64,000 nucleotides of DNA, taken from Bin55 sp009840545. Its GTDB lineage: Bacteria > Pseudomonadota > Gammaproteobacteria > Pseudomonadales > Azotimanducaceae. The DNA lies in assembly GCA_965208815.1 (NCBI GenBank), contig OZ242357.1, forward strand, positions 620,001 to 684,000, in the 5' to 3' direction. The translations under genes and the position numbers were made by a program. The notes under the pieces were generated by a model. The model saw only the letters and a list, made by a program, of their open reading frames with translations. It was not told where the DNA came from and did no database searches. Positions 43,986-53,820 of the stretch are shown one piece after another; positions within the stretch are counted from its first letter, which is position 1; the number at the start of each line of letters is the position of its first letter.

Positions 43986-44807
43986 ATGAGTAGTCGTCCA
44001 GAATTTCACCAATTACTGGACGAATCCTGGAAGTGTGCCAAAACAGTGCTCTGCGTAGGTATCGACCCATCGAACGAAATGTTTCCAACAAGTGCCCCAC
44101 TTGATGAACTAGGGATTCTTGAATTCAGCACCTCCATCGTTGATGCAGTTTCACAACATGTTTGTGCGATCAAAATGAATCATGCACACTTTGCGTCTCA
44201 AGGTCACGAATCAGAATTGGAGTCGTTGATTGGATACATTCACGAAAGGTATCCAAGCATTCCCGTTATCTTGGATGCCAAACGTGGTGACGTTGACTCA
44301 ACAGCCGAGAAATACGCTGAAGAAGCATTCAATCGATATTCTGCAGATGCTGTTACAGTTAATCCATTCATGGGATGGGACACGATTGAGCCTTTTATAA
44401 GCTACCAGCAGCACGGCGTAATTGTTCTGTGCAGGACAAGCAATCCTGGTTCCTATTGGCTGCAAGACGAACCTAGCGCATCACCGATGTACTTGCGTAT
44501 CGCTGAACGGGTGCAAAAGGAAGCTAATCCCAACCTCATGCTCGTTGTGGGTGCAACGAATGAAGATGCTCTCGTTCGTGTACGCCAAACCGCTCCAGAT
44601 GTAGCTTTCCTTGTACCCGGTGTCGGAGCGCAAGGCGGGAGTGCGGAAAACGTTCTAAAGCTGGGCAGACGACAGGACGGGCTGGGACTTATCGTCAATA
44701 GTTCCCGAAGCGTGATTGCGCAAGACAGGAAATCGTCTGCGTATTTTGATCAGGTCGCATTGGCTGCAAAATCGCTAAGCAAAAGCTTGAGCTTGGACGT
44801 TGCTTAA
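43986..44807 (+). CDS. pyrF: Orotidine 5'-phosphate decarboxylase, type 2
   Basis: The enzyme makes UMP in pyrimidine synthesis. At 273 aa it fits the type 2 (mycobacterial-like) family rather than the ~240-aa E. coli form. The active-site motif is VILDAKRGDVDSTAEKYAEEAF (the D-K-x-x-D array), preceded by LCVGIDPSNEMFP at the N-terminus and followed by FLVPGVGAQGG and IVNSSRSV for phosphate binding. Confidence 0.93.
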   Translation: MSSRPEFHQLLDESWKCAKTVLCVGIDPSNEMFPTSAPLDELGILEFSTSIVDAVSQHVCAIKMNHAHFASQGHESELESLIGYIHERYPSIPVILDAKRGDVDSTAEKYAEEAFNRYSADAVTVNPFMGWDTIEPFISYQQHGVIVLCRTSNPGSYWLQDEPSASPMYLRIAERVQKEANPNLMLVVGATNEDALVRVRQTAPDVAFLVPGVGAQGGSAENVLKLGRRQDGLGLIVNSSRSVIAQDRKSSAYFDQVALAAKSLSKSLSLDVA

Positions 44808-44873
44808 CCCAAAACGTACATAATTTACGGCACTGTCTCAACAAGTGCTTGTTTTCTTTAAGGTAGCTCGAAG

Positions 44874-46049
44874 ATGCCGACTTTTCCGTTCACGTGGGAT
44901 GATCCCCTCCTGCTGTCAGATCAACTAACAGAAGAAGAAAGGCTCATTCAAGAGTCAGCATCAGAGTTCGCAAAGAAAAGCCTGGTACCTCGGGTATTGG
45001 AAGCCAACCGACAGGAACGATTTGACCGAGAAATCATAAATGAAATGGGCGAAGCGGGCATGCTTGGCTCAACTCTGCCCGAGAAATACGGGTGTAGTGG
45101 AATTAACTATGTAGGTTACGGTCTCATGGCTCGCGAAGTTGAACGGGTGGACTCTGGCTACCGATCTGCGATGAGTGTGCAGTCGTCGCTTGTCATGTAT
45201 CCGATATTCGCGTATGGTTCGGAACGCCATCGTGATGAGTACTTACCAAAGCTTGCAACGGGCGAGATGGTGGGTTGTTTTGGATTGACAGAACCGGACC
45301 ACGGTTCGGATCCGGGAGGCATGACAACACGTGCCGAACAAACCAAGGATGGCTATTTGCTAAACGGCACGAAATCCTGGATAACAAATGCGCCTATTGC
45401 GGATGTGGTGATAGTGTGGGCGAAACTGCATGGCGAGATTAAGGGATTTCTAGTTGATCGGGGCGCGCCCGGTCTCTCCACTCCCACAATCAACGGAAAG
45501 ATGAGCCTGAGAACCTCCGTGACGGGTCAGATCGTATTGGAGAATGTTCACGTACCCCACGAGAACATGCTTCCAAAAGCGCGAGGGTTGGGGGGACCCT
45601 TTGGTTGTCTCAACCGAGCTCGCTATGGTATTGCCTGGGGGACCATGGGCGCGGCGGAATTCTGTTGGCATGCCGCGCGTGAGTACACAATGAATCGAAA
45701 GCAATTTGGCAGACCGCTTGCGGCCAATCAACTCATCCAGAAAAAGCTTGTTGATATGCAGACTGAGATTACGCTGGGATTGCAGGGCTGTCTTAGAATC
45801 GGCCGGTTGATGGATGAAGACAGGCTCGCGGTAGAAAACATCTCGATTCTCAAGCGAAATAACTGTGGAAAAGCCTTGGACATCGCGCGAGTCGCTCGAG
45901 ACATGCATGGAGCGAACGGAATTGCCGACGAATATCACGTCATACGCCACGTAATGAATCTAGAAACAGTAAATACGTACGAAGGAACTCACGACGTTCA
46001 TGCACTGATTCTGGGACGTGCACAGACTGGAATCGCCGCATTTAGCTAG
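44874..46049 (+). CDS. gcdH: Glutaryl-CoA dehydrogenase (acyl-CoA dehydrogenase family)
   Basis: This FAD enzyme converts glutaryl-CoA to crotonyl-CoA in lysine/tryptophan breakdown. The 391-aa protein has FGLTEPDHGSDPGGM (FAD/substrate region), ITNAPIADV, RYGIAWGTMGAAEFCWH, and the catalytic base Glu370 in NTYEGTHDVHALILGRAQTG. The Thr-Tyr-Glu-Gly-Thr-His-Asp-Val-His stretch and the N-terminal FTWDDPLLL are typical of GcdH among acyl-CoA dehydrogenases. It stands alone between pyrF and uvrC. Confidence 0.9.
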   Translation: MPTFPFTWDDPLLLSDQLTEEERLIQESASEFAKKSLVPRVLEANRQERFDREIINEMGEAGMLGSTLPEKYGCSGINYVGYGLMAREVERVDSGYRSAMSVQSSLVMYPIFAYGSERHRDEYLPKLATGEMVGCFGLTEPDHGSDPGGMTTRAEQTKDGYLLNGTKSWITNAPIADVVIVWAKLHGEIKGFLVDRGAPGLSTPTINGKMSLRTSVTGQIVLENVHVPHENMLPKARGLGGPFGCLNRARYGIAWGTMGAAEFCWHAAREYTMNRKQFGRPLAANQLIQKKLVDMQTEITLGLQGCLRIGRLMDEDRLAVENISILKRNNCGKALDIARVARDMHGANGIADEYHVIRHVMNLETVNTYEGTHDVHALILGRAQTGIAAFS

Positions 46050-46106
46050 ACCACACTTCATTGTGATCGAATTGAAAGTGAAGCTTGCGACTCTCTCGAG
46101 CCACAA

Positions 46107-47939
46107 ATGACCAGAGTGAACGCCAGAAGAGAGAAATTTGATGCATTACTGACGTCACTGCCGACACGAAGTGGCGTTTATAGGATGATCGACAAAGACG
46201 GAAACGTTCTGTATGTCGGCAAGTCGAGAAATCTCAAAGCCCGAGTATCGAGTTACTTTCGTCCGACGGGTCTTGCGACCAAGACAATGCGACTTGTTGC
46301 ACGTACTCAAGACATCCAAGTAACGGTCACCAACAGTGAGACGGAAGCGTTACTGCTTGAGCAGACCTTCATCAAGACTCACCATCCTCCATTTAATGTC
46401 TTGTTACGCGACGACAAGAGCTACCCCTTTATTCGATTTACCAATCATGAATTCCCGAAGATTGAGTTGCATCGTGGTAGCAAGAACGTGGGAGGAGTGC
46501 TGTTTGGACCGTATCCCAGCGCCGCCGCGGTACGCAAGAGCATCTCAATTTTGCAGCGACTGTTCCAGTTGCGACCATGCAAGGACTCTTATTTCAAGAA
46601 TCGCTCACGACCATGTTTACAACACCAAATCAAGCGATGCAGTGCGCCGTGCGTAGGTCTAATTGAACCCGAGAAGTACAACGAGGATCTCCGCCTTGCC
46701 TCGCTCTTCCTTAATGGCAAGAGTCAATCTATTCTCTCGGAGCTCAAGTCAAGTATGGAGGCAGCATCCTCAGAATTGGACTATGAGTCCGCTGCGAGAA
46801 TTCGCGATCAACTGCAGAACTTGAGAAAGGTCCAAGAGGAGCAAAGTGTTCATACCTCGACGGGCTATGTAGATGCTTTTGGAATTGCATCAAATGAGAG
46901 CAATGTTTGCGTTCACGGCATGTTCATTCGTGACGGAAGGTTATTGGGACATAGAAATTGGTTTCACAAGAATGAGCTCGGGACCAATGATTCGGAGCTG
47001 ATATCACAGTTTCTCTCTCAGTACTACTTCGGAGGAGTGGAACGGGAGATTCCTCGTACTGTACTAACGCTAGTGGATGTCGATAACCGAGACATGCTGG
47101 CGACTGCACTCAGCGAAAGAGCCGGACGTCTGGTTGAGGTCACCGCTCAGGTTCGCTCGACTCGAGCTAGATGGCAATCTATGGTTCAGGAAAACGCTGA
47201 GCTTTCTTTGCAATCGCATGTACGTGCACAGGAAAACAACTTGGATCGAATGTTGGACCTTCAGCGCAGTCTGAACCTCGAAGAAGTTCCGAGCCGTTTG
47301 GAGTGTTTCGACATTAGCCACTCAAGTGGTGAAGCAACAATGGCTTCCTGTGTGGTCTTTGAAGCAGACGGACCACTCAAGTCAGACTATAGAAGATACC
47401 GAATTCAGGACGTAGAATCTGGAGACGACTATGCTTCGCTCAGCCAAGCAGTTGAACGGCGCTATCGGAGAATCCAAGAGGGAGAGGGAAAGCTTCCCGA
47501 TGTGTTGATCATTGATGGAGGACGCGGACAAATTAACAAAGTTCACGGAACACTCTCAGATCTAATGGTTGAAGGTGTACGAGTGCTAGGGATTTCGAAG
47601 GGACCTGGACGTCGTCCGGGACTGGAAACCATTTGGGACTACGAGAACGGGATACTTGACATTGAACCGACGAGTGGCGCGATGCATCTCTTGCAGCACA
47701 TTCGAGATGAAGCACATAGGTTTGCAGTTGAGGGTCACCGCGCTCGGCGGCAGAAAACGCGGCGTCGATCTGAGTTAGATGAGGTACCGGGTATTGGAGC
47801 TAAACGAAAACGGAGCTTGCTTACTCACTTTGGATCCGTTACAGCAATGAAGTCTGCCAGCATCGACGAAATGGCAAAGGTTCCTGGTATTAGTCGAAGA
47901 CTTGCGTCACAGCTACATGGGATACTTCATAGTGGCTAG
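46107..47939 (+). CDS. uvrC: Excinuclease ABC subunit UvrC
   Basis: UvrC makes the dual incisions in nucleotide-excision repair. The 610-aa protein has the GIY-YIG nuclease domain at the N-terminus (SGVYRMIDKDGNVLYVGKSR), a UVR motif (SSELDYESAARIRDQLQNLR), the RNase H-like C-terminal nuclease (FDISHSSGEATMASCVVFE, LIIDGGRGQIN) and tandem HhH motifs (VPGIGAKRKRSLLTHFGS, VPGISRRLASQLH). All expected domains are present. pgsA follows, as in many gammaproteobacteria. Confidence 0.96.
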   Translation: MTRVNARREKFDALLTSLPTRSGVYRMIDKDGNVLYVGKSRNLKARVSSYFRPTGLATKTMRLVARTQDIQVTVTNSETEALLLEQTFIKTHHPPFNVLLRDDKSYPFIRFTNHEFPKIELHRGSKNVGGVLFGPYPSAAAVRKSISILQRLFQLRPCKDSYFKNRSRPCLQHQIKRCSAPCVGLIEPEKYNEDLRLASLFLNGKSQSILSELKSSMEAASSELDYESAARIRDQLQNLRKVQEEQSVHTSTGYVDAFGIASNESNVCVHGMFIRDGRLLGHRNWFHKNELGTNDSELISQFLSQYYFGGVEREIPRTVLTLVDVDNRDMLATALSERAGRLVEVTAQVRSTRARWQSMVQENAELSLQSHVRAQENNLDRMLDLQRSLNLEEVPSRLECFDISHSSGEATMASCVVFEADGPLKSDYRRYRIQDVESGDDYASLSQAVERRYRRIQEGEGKLPDVLIIDGGRGQINKVHGTLSDLMVEGVRVLGISKGPGRRPGLETIWDYENGILDIEPTSGAMHLLQHIRDEAHRFAVEGHRARRQKTRRRSELDEVPGIGAKRKRSLLTHFGSVTAMKSASIDEMAKVPGISRRLASQLHGILHSG

Positions 47940-47952
47940 ACCGTTGCGAACG

Positions 47953-48507
47953 ATGATTCCCAATGTCCTCTCTGTGCTGAGAATTGCTCTCATACCCCTG
48001 TTCGTCTTGTTCTACATTGCAACCAGGGACTTGCACTGGGTTGCAGGTATGTTGTTTGCACTGGCTTGCTTGACAGATTGGCTCGACGGCTTTTTGGCTC
48101 GCAAGCTTGAGGTTACATCGAAGTTCGGTGCGTTCATCGATCCAGTCGCGGACAAATTGGTCGTTGTCTCAGCATTAGTCCTGCTTGTTGGATGTTATGG
48201 AAGTTTATGGCTGACCCTTCCCGGAATAGTGATTATTGGGCGCGAATTGCTTATTGCGTCTTTACGAGAGTGGATGGCAGAAGCTCAAGCTCGATCGCGC
48301 GTCTCAGTTACGACCATTGCTAAGGTCAAGACTTCAGTCCAAATGATTGCAATTGTGGTACTTCTTGCAAATCCGGCGCAACTTAATCGTCCGTGGACAA
48401 TCATAGGTCTAGTTCTGATTTACGTTGCCACGGCGCTAACGTTGTGGTCAATGTTCATCCATTTGAGAGCTTCATGGGATTCTCTGAGAGCTGGTTTCTT
48501 CGAATGA
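47953..48507 (+). CDS. pgsA: CDP-diacylglycerol-glycerol-3-phosphate phosphatidyltransferase PgsA
   Basis: PgsA catalyses the committed step of phosphatidylglycerol synthesis in the inner membrane. The start ATG 47953, 13 nt after uvrC, gives 184 aa starting MIPNVLSVLRI, which matches family length; a longer frame to 47902 would overlap uvrC. The CDP-alcohol phosphotransferase motif D-G-x2-A-R-x8-G-x3-D-x3-D is visible in TDWLDGFLARKLEVTSKFGAF with the following IDPVADK. Several membrane segments fill the remainder. Confidence 0.93.
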   Translation: MIPNVLSVLRIALIPLFVLFYIATRDLHWVAGMLFALACLTDWLDGFLARKLEVTSKFGAFIDPVADKLVVVSALVLLVGCYGSLWLTLPGIVIIGRELLIASLREWMAEAQARSRVSVTTIAKVKTSVQMIAIVVLLANPAQLNRPWTIIGLVLIYVATALTLWSMFIHLRASWDSLRAGFFE

Positions 48508-48565
48508 ACCTGTGATTCTCAGCACCTGAGTAGCTCAATTTGAACAATGTAGAATGTCGCCGCAC

Positions 48566-48586
48566 ACGCATGTGGGCATGCGTTTA
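48566..48586 (+). terminator. Probable intrinsic terminator between pgsA and tRNA-Cys
   Basis: A 7-bp stem ACGCATG (48566-48572)/CATGCGT (48577-48583) with loop TGGG is followed by TTATT. It would end uvrC-pgsA transcripts, and it lies only 5 nt before the tRNA, so part of the tRNA transcript's 5' leader could also include it. Confidence 0.5.
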
Positions 48587-48590
48587 TTAG

Positions 48591-48664
48591 GGCTGGGTGG
48601 CAGAGTGGTTATGCAGCGGACTGCAACTCCGTGTACGCCGGTTCGATTCCGACCCCAGCCTCCA
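48591..48664 (+). tRNA. tRNA-Cys (anticodon GCA)
   Basis: The 74-nt gene has acceptor stem GGCTGGG/CCCAGCC, D-arm region GGCAGAGTGGTTATGCA, anticodon arm GCGGACTGCAACTCCGT with anticodon GCA, and TPsiC arm GCCGGTTCGATTCCGAC. TCCA at the 3' end is encoded (discriminator T and CCA). It lies between pgsA and the convergent prs gene. Confidence 0.95.
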
Positions 48665-48703
48665 AGTTTGGGCTCTGTAACTGAGGTCGAGCAAGTTTGC
48701 CGA

Positions 48704-49651
48704 TTACTTGAACAGTGTAGAGACACTCTCTCCCGAATGTATGGCGGTGATCGCGTCTGCAAAGAGCTTTGCCACCGAAACCACCTCAATTTTGTGGCTT
48801 GCCTTTTCCATGTCTATCGGAATAGTGTCCGTGACAATTAGCCGTTCTATAGGCGATTCGGTTATGCGCTCATGTGCATGACCTGAAAGCACCGGGTGTA
48901 CCGCAGCAGCCTCTACCCTATTGATTCCGTGGTCTTGCAAGAAGCGTGCGGCTTCCAGCATGGTTCCTCCACTAGCGATTTCGTCATCGATAAGGAGGCC
49001 GTTGCGTCCAGCAACATCGCCGATCAATCCGACGGCAACTGGAGTCTCCGCGTCATCGACCCGACGTTTATCGACAATCGCGATCGGCAATCCCAGACGA
49101 TGGGCGTAGTCTCCCAAGTCTTTTGCCTCGCTAACATCGCTCGCAACCAGCACCGAGTTAGCGAGACTCGTGGAATCGCGGAGTTGATCGCAAACGATAG
49201 GAGTGGCGTTAAGTTGATCGACGGGTATTCGAAAAAAACCGCCGACCTGAGGAGAATGCAGGTTCATCGTGAGGACACGATTAGCTCCAGCCGTCTCGAG
49301 CAAGTCCGCCATCAGCCTAGCCGTTATTGAGATGCGAGGGCGGTCTTTCTTGTCTGATCGCGCGTAAGGAAAATAAGGAAGAACTGCAGTGATTCTGCCG
49401 GCGGAAGCATGCTTCAGCGCGTCGATAATGATGAGCAGTTCGACGATGTAGTCGGACAACGGCGGGCATGAAGTCTGGACGACAAAGACATCGGATCCTC
49501 GAACGTTTTCCTGACACTGAAACATGATGTTTTCGTTGCCAAACCGAATGATCTCGGTTTCGGAAAGTGGTACACCCAAATGGCGTCCAATTTCCTTTGT
49601 GAATTCCTGATGCGACGTTCCCGCAATCAACTTGATTTCATTTCCGACCAT
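48704..49651 (-). CDS. prs: Ribose-phosphate pyrophosphokinase Prs
   Basis: Prs makes PRPP from ribose-5-phosphate and ATP. The ATG at 49651 gives 315 aa beginning MVGNEIKLIAGTS, which is exactly the family length; the frame extends 17 codons further but with no similarity. Motifs are ENVRGSDVFVVQTSCPP, VLPYFPYARSDKKDRPR, LHSPQVGGFF and the PRPP loop LLIDDEIASGGTM. The loop usually reads VDDxxDTGGT; here it has the shorter DDEIASGGT variant seen in class I enzymes of some lineages. Confidence 0.95.
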   Translation of the reverse strand: MVGNEIKLIAGTSHQEFTKEIGRHLGVPLSETEIIRFGNENIMFQCQENVRGSDVFVVQTSCPPLSDYIVELLIIIDALKHASAGRITAVLPYFPYARSDKKDRPRISITARLMADLLETAGANRVLTMNLHSPQVGGFFRIPVDQLNATPIVCDQLRDSTSLANSVLVASDVSEAKDLGDYAHRLGLPIAIVDKRRVDDAETPVAVGLIGDVAGRNGLLIDDEIASGGTMLEAARFLQDHGINRVEAAAVHPVLSGHAHERITESPIERLIVTDTIPIDMEKASHKIEVVSVAKLFADAITAIHSGESVSTLFK

Positions 49652-49997
49652 TGATCTGCCTACCGTCTCTGCTTGAAAATAGATTTGGGGAACGCTGTGC
49701 ATTCATGCAAGATTGCCACTTCACTCGATTCAAGTGTTGTTGGAACCAAAATCCGAGCCACTTGCGCCATGAAGGGGTGTCGATCTCACGGGGTGGAGAT
49801 AAAGCAACCGTTCGAACTACAGACATCAAGATTATAAGAAGCAGCTGACTTTCCGTTGTGGTTCTCAACAAGCCCGTAAAATTCCCAAAGCGAGAGACAC
49901 AAACACTCTCGAAAGATCGAATTCCAAATGGATTCCTACCGATGTTATACGCCTCGTCGGCCCTTGCTGACCCAGTACGAGAATCCGGTGATTCAAC
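49652..49997. other. Divergent promoter region between prs and hyuA
   Basis: About 346 bp between divergent genes contain no supported gene or RNA. Promoters for both directions should lie here, but no sites were assigned. Confidence 0.4.
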
Positions 49998-52073
49998 ATG
50001 AACAACGGGTTAGCAATTGACATTGGTGGAACCTTCACGGACGTTGTACTGGAGCTAGAGGGAGAAATCCACTCTACGAAAGTATTGACTTCTCGAGAGG
50101 ATCCAAGTGATGCTGTGATGGAGGGAATTGAGCAGATCTTTTCGGAAACCGGTGCGACTCCCAGCGACGTTGAAATCATCTTGCATGGAACGACCCTGGC
50201 GACGAATGCGCTAATCGAGAGGCGCGGTGCTAAAACTGCGTTGCTTACTACTTTAGGACACAGAGATGTTCTTGAAATGGCGTTGGAAAACAGGTTTGAA
50301 CAATACGACATCAATATTGAACGTCCCGTAGCTCTTGTACCGCGTACGTTGAGACTTCCAATCGTGGAACGAATGAATGCTCACGGAGAAGTATTGATTG
50401 AGCTCGACGACGCCTCCGTCGACTCGGCCATTGAGGAAATGCGGGCTCAAGGCGTAGAAAGCGTGGCAATAGGGTTTCTGCACTCCTACGTGAACGATGA
50501 ACATGAACTTTCGGTTAGACAGCGAGTCAGGAATCAGATGGGCGACATTCCCATTAGCCTCTCGAGTGACGTTTGTCCAGAGATTCGAGAATACGAAAGG
50601 GTGTCGACGACATGCGCAAATGCGTATGTGCTTCCTCTTATGAAGTTCTATCTTGGGCGGCTGTCCGAGAGATTCAATTCTCGAGGATTTGAATGTCCTT
50701 ACCTGATGATGACTTCCGGTGGAGGCTTGACGACATTCGAAACGGCAGGTCGCTATCCGATTCGTCTTGTGGAATCGGGACCGGCGGGTGGAGCGATTTT
50801 GGCGGAGCAGATTTCGAGGGAAGTCAAAGCGGATAAAGTGATTTCGTTTGACATGGGTGGCACAACAGCGAAGCTTAGCCTCATCGATGAAGGCAAAACA
50901 CTGCTTTCTCGGGCATTCGAAGTAGATCGTGCCTATCGCTTCAAGAAGGGAAGTGGTCTGCCGGTTCGAATCCCAGTCATTGAAATGGTAGAGATAGGGG
51001 CAGGAGGTGGCTCGATTGCCCACCTCGACAAGATTGGAAGAATTCAAATCGGTCCCGAGAGTGCGGGGTCAGATCCAGGCCCCGCCTGCTACGGGAACGG
51101 AGGATCGAATCCTACAGTCACCGATGCAGATTGCGTACTGGATCGTCTCGACCCCAATCTATTCGCTGGCGGCAACCTTTCGCTCAACAGAGAATCTGCA
51201 GAATCTGCCATTGACCTGCAACTTGCGCAACCGATGCAACTCTCGATTAGCGAAACGGCACAAGGTATCGCGGAGATTGTGGACGAGAATATGGCAGCTG
51301 CGGCCCGGAGCCACGCATCCGAATGGGGCAAGTCGCTCAATCAGCGAACAATGGTTGCATTTGGAGGTGCGGCGCCTCTGCACGCAGCTCGACTACTCGA
51401 AAAGCTCAACTTGGCTTGTGTGGTGATTCCTCAAGACGCAGGAGTCGGCTCAGCAATAGGATTCTTGAATGCGCCTATTTCTTACGAAGTAGTGCGTAGC
51501 AGTCATATGTTGCTGGAGAACTACGATCCTTCACTTGTACAAGATGTCCTGTCCAACATGAGAGAAGAGGCGTCACAAGTGGTCGAAAGTGCTTCCTCAA
51601 CTGGAGAGTTCATGGAACGAGGTACGGCCTACATGAGATATGTTGGGCAAGGGCATGAGATTTCCGTACCCTTCGAGACTTCGTCCATCGATCATGATGA
51701 ATTGCTCAAGACTTTTGAATCCACGTACACATCGCTTTATGGACGCCTTATTCCCGACGCGCCCATCGAAGTCATGAGTTGGACCCTGAACGTATCCGCT
51801 GTACAAGACGAAGTGACCGATCCCGTAGCATTCGCATCAAACACTGCAGAAGTTGCAAGTTCTCATCTTCACGTGTCTACCGAATCGACTGAAAGTGATG
51901 GAAGTATCGCACTCTTGCATCGGGATGAGTTGGAAAGAAATCAGCTAATCATAGGACCTGCTTTGGTGACCGAACGACATACAACTACGGTGGTACCGGC
52001 AGGTTTTGGATTACGTCGTCTTCAGTCGGATCACTTGCTAATGTTCAAGGAGGTGGGAATTGAGCACTCTTGA
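49998..52073 (+). CDS. hyuA: Hydantoinase/5-oxoprolinase A subunit (HyuA family)
   Basis: The 691-aa protein belongs to the ATP-dependent hydantoinase A/oxoprolinase family. Visible are the N-terminal phosphate-binding motif LAIDIGGTFTDVVL, HGTTLATNALIERRGAKTALLTT, the hinge MTSGGGLTT and RLVESGPAGGAILAE, the second phosphate motif ISFDMGGTTAKLSLI and EIGAGGGSIAHLDKIG. The partner HyuB gene overlaps its end by 14 nt. Likely substrates are hydantoins, oxoproline or similar cyclic amides, but the precise one cannot be told. Confidence 0.92.
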   Translation: MNNGLAIDIGGTFTDVVLELEGEIHSTKVLTSREDPSDAVMEGIEQIFSETGATPSDVEIILHGTTLATNALIERRGAKTALLTTLGHRDVLEMALENRFEQYDINIERPVALVPRTLRLPIVERMNAHGEVLIELDDASVDSAIEEMRAQGVESVAIGFLHSYVNDEHELSVRQRVRNQMGDIPISLSSDVCPEIREYERVSTTCANAYVLPLMKFYLGRLSERFNSRGFECPYLMMTSGGGLTTFETAGRYPIRLVESGPAGGAILAEQISREVKADKVISFDMGGTTAKLSLIDEGKTLLSRAFEVDRAYRFKKGSGLPVRIPVIEMVEIGAGGGSIAHLDKIGRIQIGPESAGSDPGPACYGNGGSNPTVTDADCVLDRLDPNLFAGGNLSLNRESAESAIDLQLAQPMQLSISETAQGIAEIVDENMAAAARSHASEWGKSLNQRTMVAFGGAAPLHAARLLEKLNLACVVIPQDAGVGSAIGFLNAPISYEVVRSSHMLLENYDPSLVQDVLSNMREEASQVVESASSTGEFMERGTAYMRYVGQGHEISVPFETSSIDHDELLKTFESTYTSLYGRLIPDAPIEVMSWTLNVSAVQDEVTDPVAFASNTAEVASSHLHVSTESTESDGSIALLHRDELERNQLIIGPALVTERHTTTVVPAGFGLRRLQSDHLLMFKEVGIEHS

Positions 52074-53724
52074 CGCCATCGAACGACAGTTAGTTTGGGA
52101 TCGATTGCTAGCCATTGTTGAGGATCAGGCCCAGACATTGATGCGCACGGCGTTTTCGCCTGTAGTGCGGGAAGCAGGAGATTTGTCCGCAGGTGTATTC
52201 AACACTCATGGGGACATGCTTGCCCAAGCAATCACGGGAACTCCGGGACATGTGAACGCGATGGCGCGGTCCGTAAAGAACTTTCTAAACGAGTTTCCGA
52301 TCGATGATTTGAAACCGGGTGACGTTTTGCTTACGAACGACCCTTGGTTGGCAACCGGGCATCTCAATGACTTTACTGTTGTTACTCCTACTTTTCTGAA
52401 TAAACGCATCGTCGCGCTATTTGCTTCCACCAGTCACATCGCCGACGTGGGCGGTCGAGGGTTTGGACCCGATGCAAATGAAGTCTATGAGGAAGGAATA
52501 TGGGTGCCCATATCGAAGTTGTTTGACAAAGGTCGTATCGACGAGACTTTGATGCGTCTGATTCAGGCAAACGTCAGAGATCCCGTGGTCGCTGAAGGCG
52601 ATCTCTATTCCCTTACGGCGTGTAATGATGCGGGTTCCCAGAAGTTGATTGAAATGATCCGGGAATTTGGTCTGAATGACCTAGATATCGTTGGAGACCA
52701 AATTCTGAATTCTTCGAGAAAGGCAATGGAGAAGGAGATTTCGCAGTTGCCAGCTGGCACCTACAAGTACTCCATGAATGTCGATGGGTATGACGATCCC
52801 ATACAAATCCAATGCTCTTTGACGATTCATGAGAACTACATCGACATCGACTTTGACGGCTCGTCTCCCGTTTCTCGATACGGCATCAATGTACCTCTTC
52901 CCTATGCAGAAGCCTACGCTTCATTTGGTGCGCGATGTTTGATTGGAAACGACATCCCCAACAACGAAGGATCGTTATCGACCATAAGGGTATCGGCACC
53001 TGTTGGGTCCATTCTGAACGCCGAGCCTCCATGTCCTGTATCGGCGCGCCACGCACTAGGACAAATGTTGCCCGATGTTGTGATCGGATGTTTGAACGAG
53101 ATCATTCCCGATCAAGTACCCAGTGAAGGTTCTTCATGTATTTGGAATCCAGTGCTCATGAGCGATTCGAGCGCAAACCCGAATTTTCGATCGACTCATT
53201 TCGTGATCAATCCCATCTTCAATGGAGGAACAGGGGCGCGCGCAACTCGTGACGGGTTGTCAACAACGGCGTTTCCGTCGGGAGTCCGCACGACTTCAAC
53301 GGAAGTCAATGAAGTGACGTCGCCGCTTGTGTTCATGCGTCGCGAATACCGTCAGGATTCTGGTGGCGCTGGAAAATTTCGTGGGGGCTTGGGTCAGGTG
53401 ATCGAAATTCAACATTCCACCGGAGCCCCTTTTGTTGTATCCAAGATGTTTGATCGAATCGGTCATGCAGCTCGTGGACGGGAAGGGGCACTAGAAGGAG
53501 CACCAGGACGTGTCTATGTGAAAGAAGGCGAAGAATTGGCAGGTAAGGGTAAGGAAATCGTTCCTGCTGGTGCAACGCTTGTCATGGAAACACCTGGAGG
53601 TGGAGGACGAGGATCGCCAAAAGACCGAGATCCAAGTGATCTGCGAAACGATGTTGACTCGGGTCTGGTGAGCTCTGACGCAGCAGTAGGACTTTACAAG
53701 TTAGCCAAGAACAGTGCTCGATGA
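52060..53724 (+). CDS. hyuB: Hydantoinase/5-oxoprolinase B subunit (HyuB family)
   Basis: The 554-aa B subunit begins at a TTG (52060) that overlaps the hyuA end and has a near-perfect AAGGAGG site 6 nt upstream (52047-52053), which settles the start. HyuB motifs include REAGDLSAGVFNTHGDMLAQ, LTNDPWLATGHLNDFTVV, HIADVGGRGFGP and the C-terminal QDSGGAGKFRGGLGQ and TPGGGGRGSPKDRD. It forms an ATP-dependent ring-opening hydrolase with HyuA. The gene is convergent with the DUF1826 gene. Confidence 0.93.
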   Translation: MSTLDAIERQLVWDRLLAIVEDQAQTLMRTAFSPVVREAGDLSAGVFNTHGDMLAQAITGTPGHVNAMARSVKNFLNEFPIDDLKPGDVLLTNDPWLATGHLNDFTVVTPTFLNKRIVALFASTSHIADVGGRGFGPDANEVYEEGIWVPISKLFDKGRIDETLMRLIQANVRDPVVAEGDLYSLTACNDAGSQKLIEMIREFGLNDLDIVGDQILNSSRKAMEKEISQLPAGTYKYSMNVDGYDDPIQIQCSLTIHENYIDIDFDGSSPVSRYGINVPLPYAEAYASFGARCLIGNDIPNNEGSLSTIRVSAPVGSILNAEPPCPVSARHALGQMLPDVVIGCLNEIIPDQVPSEGSSCIWNPVLMSDSSANPNFRSTHFVINPIFNGGTGARATRDGLSTTAFPSGVRTTSTEVNEVTSPLVFMRREYRQDSGGAGKFRGGLGQVIEIQHSTGAPFVVSKMFDRIGHAARGREGALEGAPGRVYVKEGEELAGKGKEIVPAGATLVMETPGGGGRGSPKDRDPSDLRNDVDSGLVSSDAAVGLYKLAKNSAR

Positions 53725-53736
53725 TCATTAAGTTTT

Positions 53737-53757
53737 TCGATTGGATACACCAATCGA
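53737..53757. terminator. Hairpin in the hyuB/DUF1826 convergent gap
   Basis: A perfect 8-bp inverted repeat TCGATTGG/CCAATCGA with a 5-nt loop lies 12 nt after the hyuB stop and is followed by a weak T-rich stretch. It may terminate hyuB and, from the other side (preceding run AGTTTTTC), the convergent unit. Confidence 0.4.
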
Positions 53758-53820
53758 TATTTGTGACATTCCGTTTTCGTCACAACCATCCGTTTACTAG
53801 GTCGGTTCGAGGTGGATGGC

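Noticed and set aside
48535..48789. 84-codon minus-strand frame over tRNA-Cys
   Set aside because: It is antisense to the tRNA and overlaps the prs 3' end, without supporting signals.
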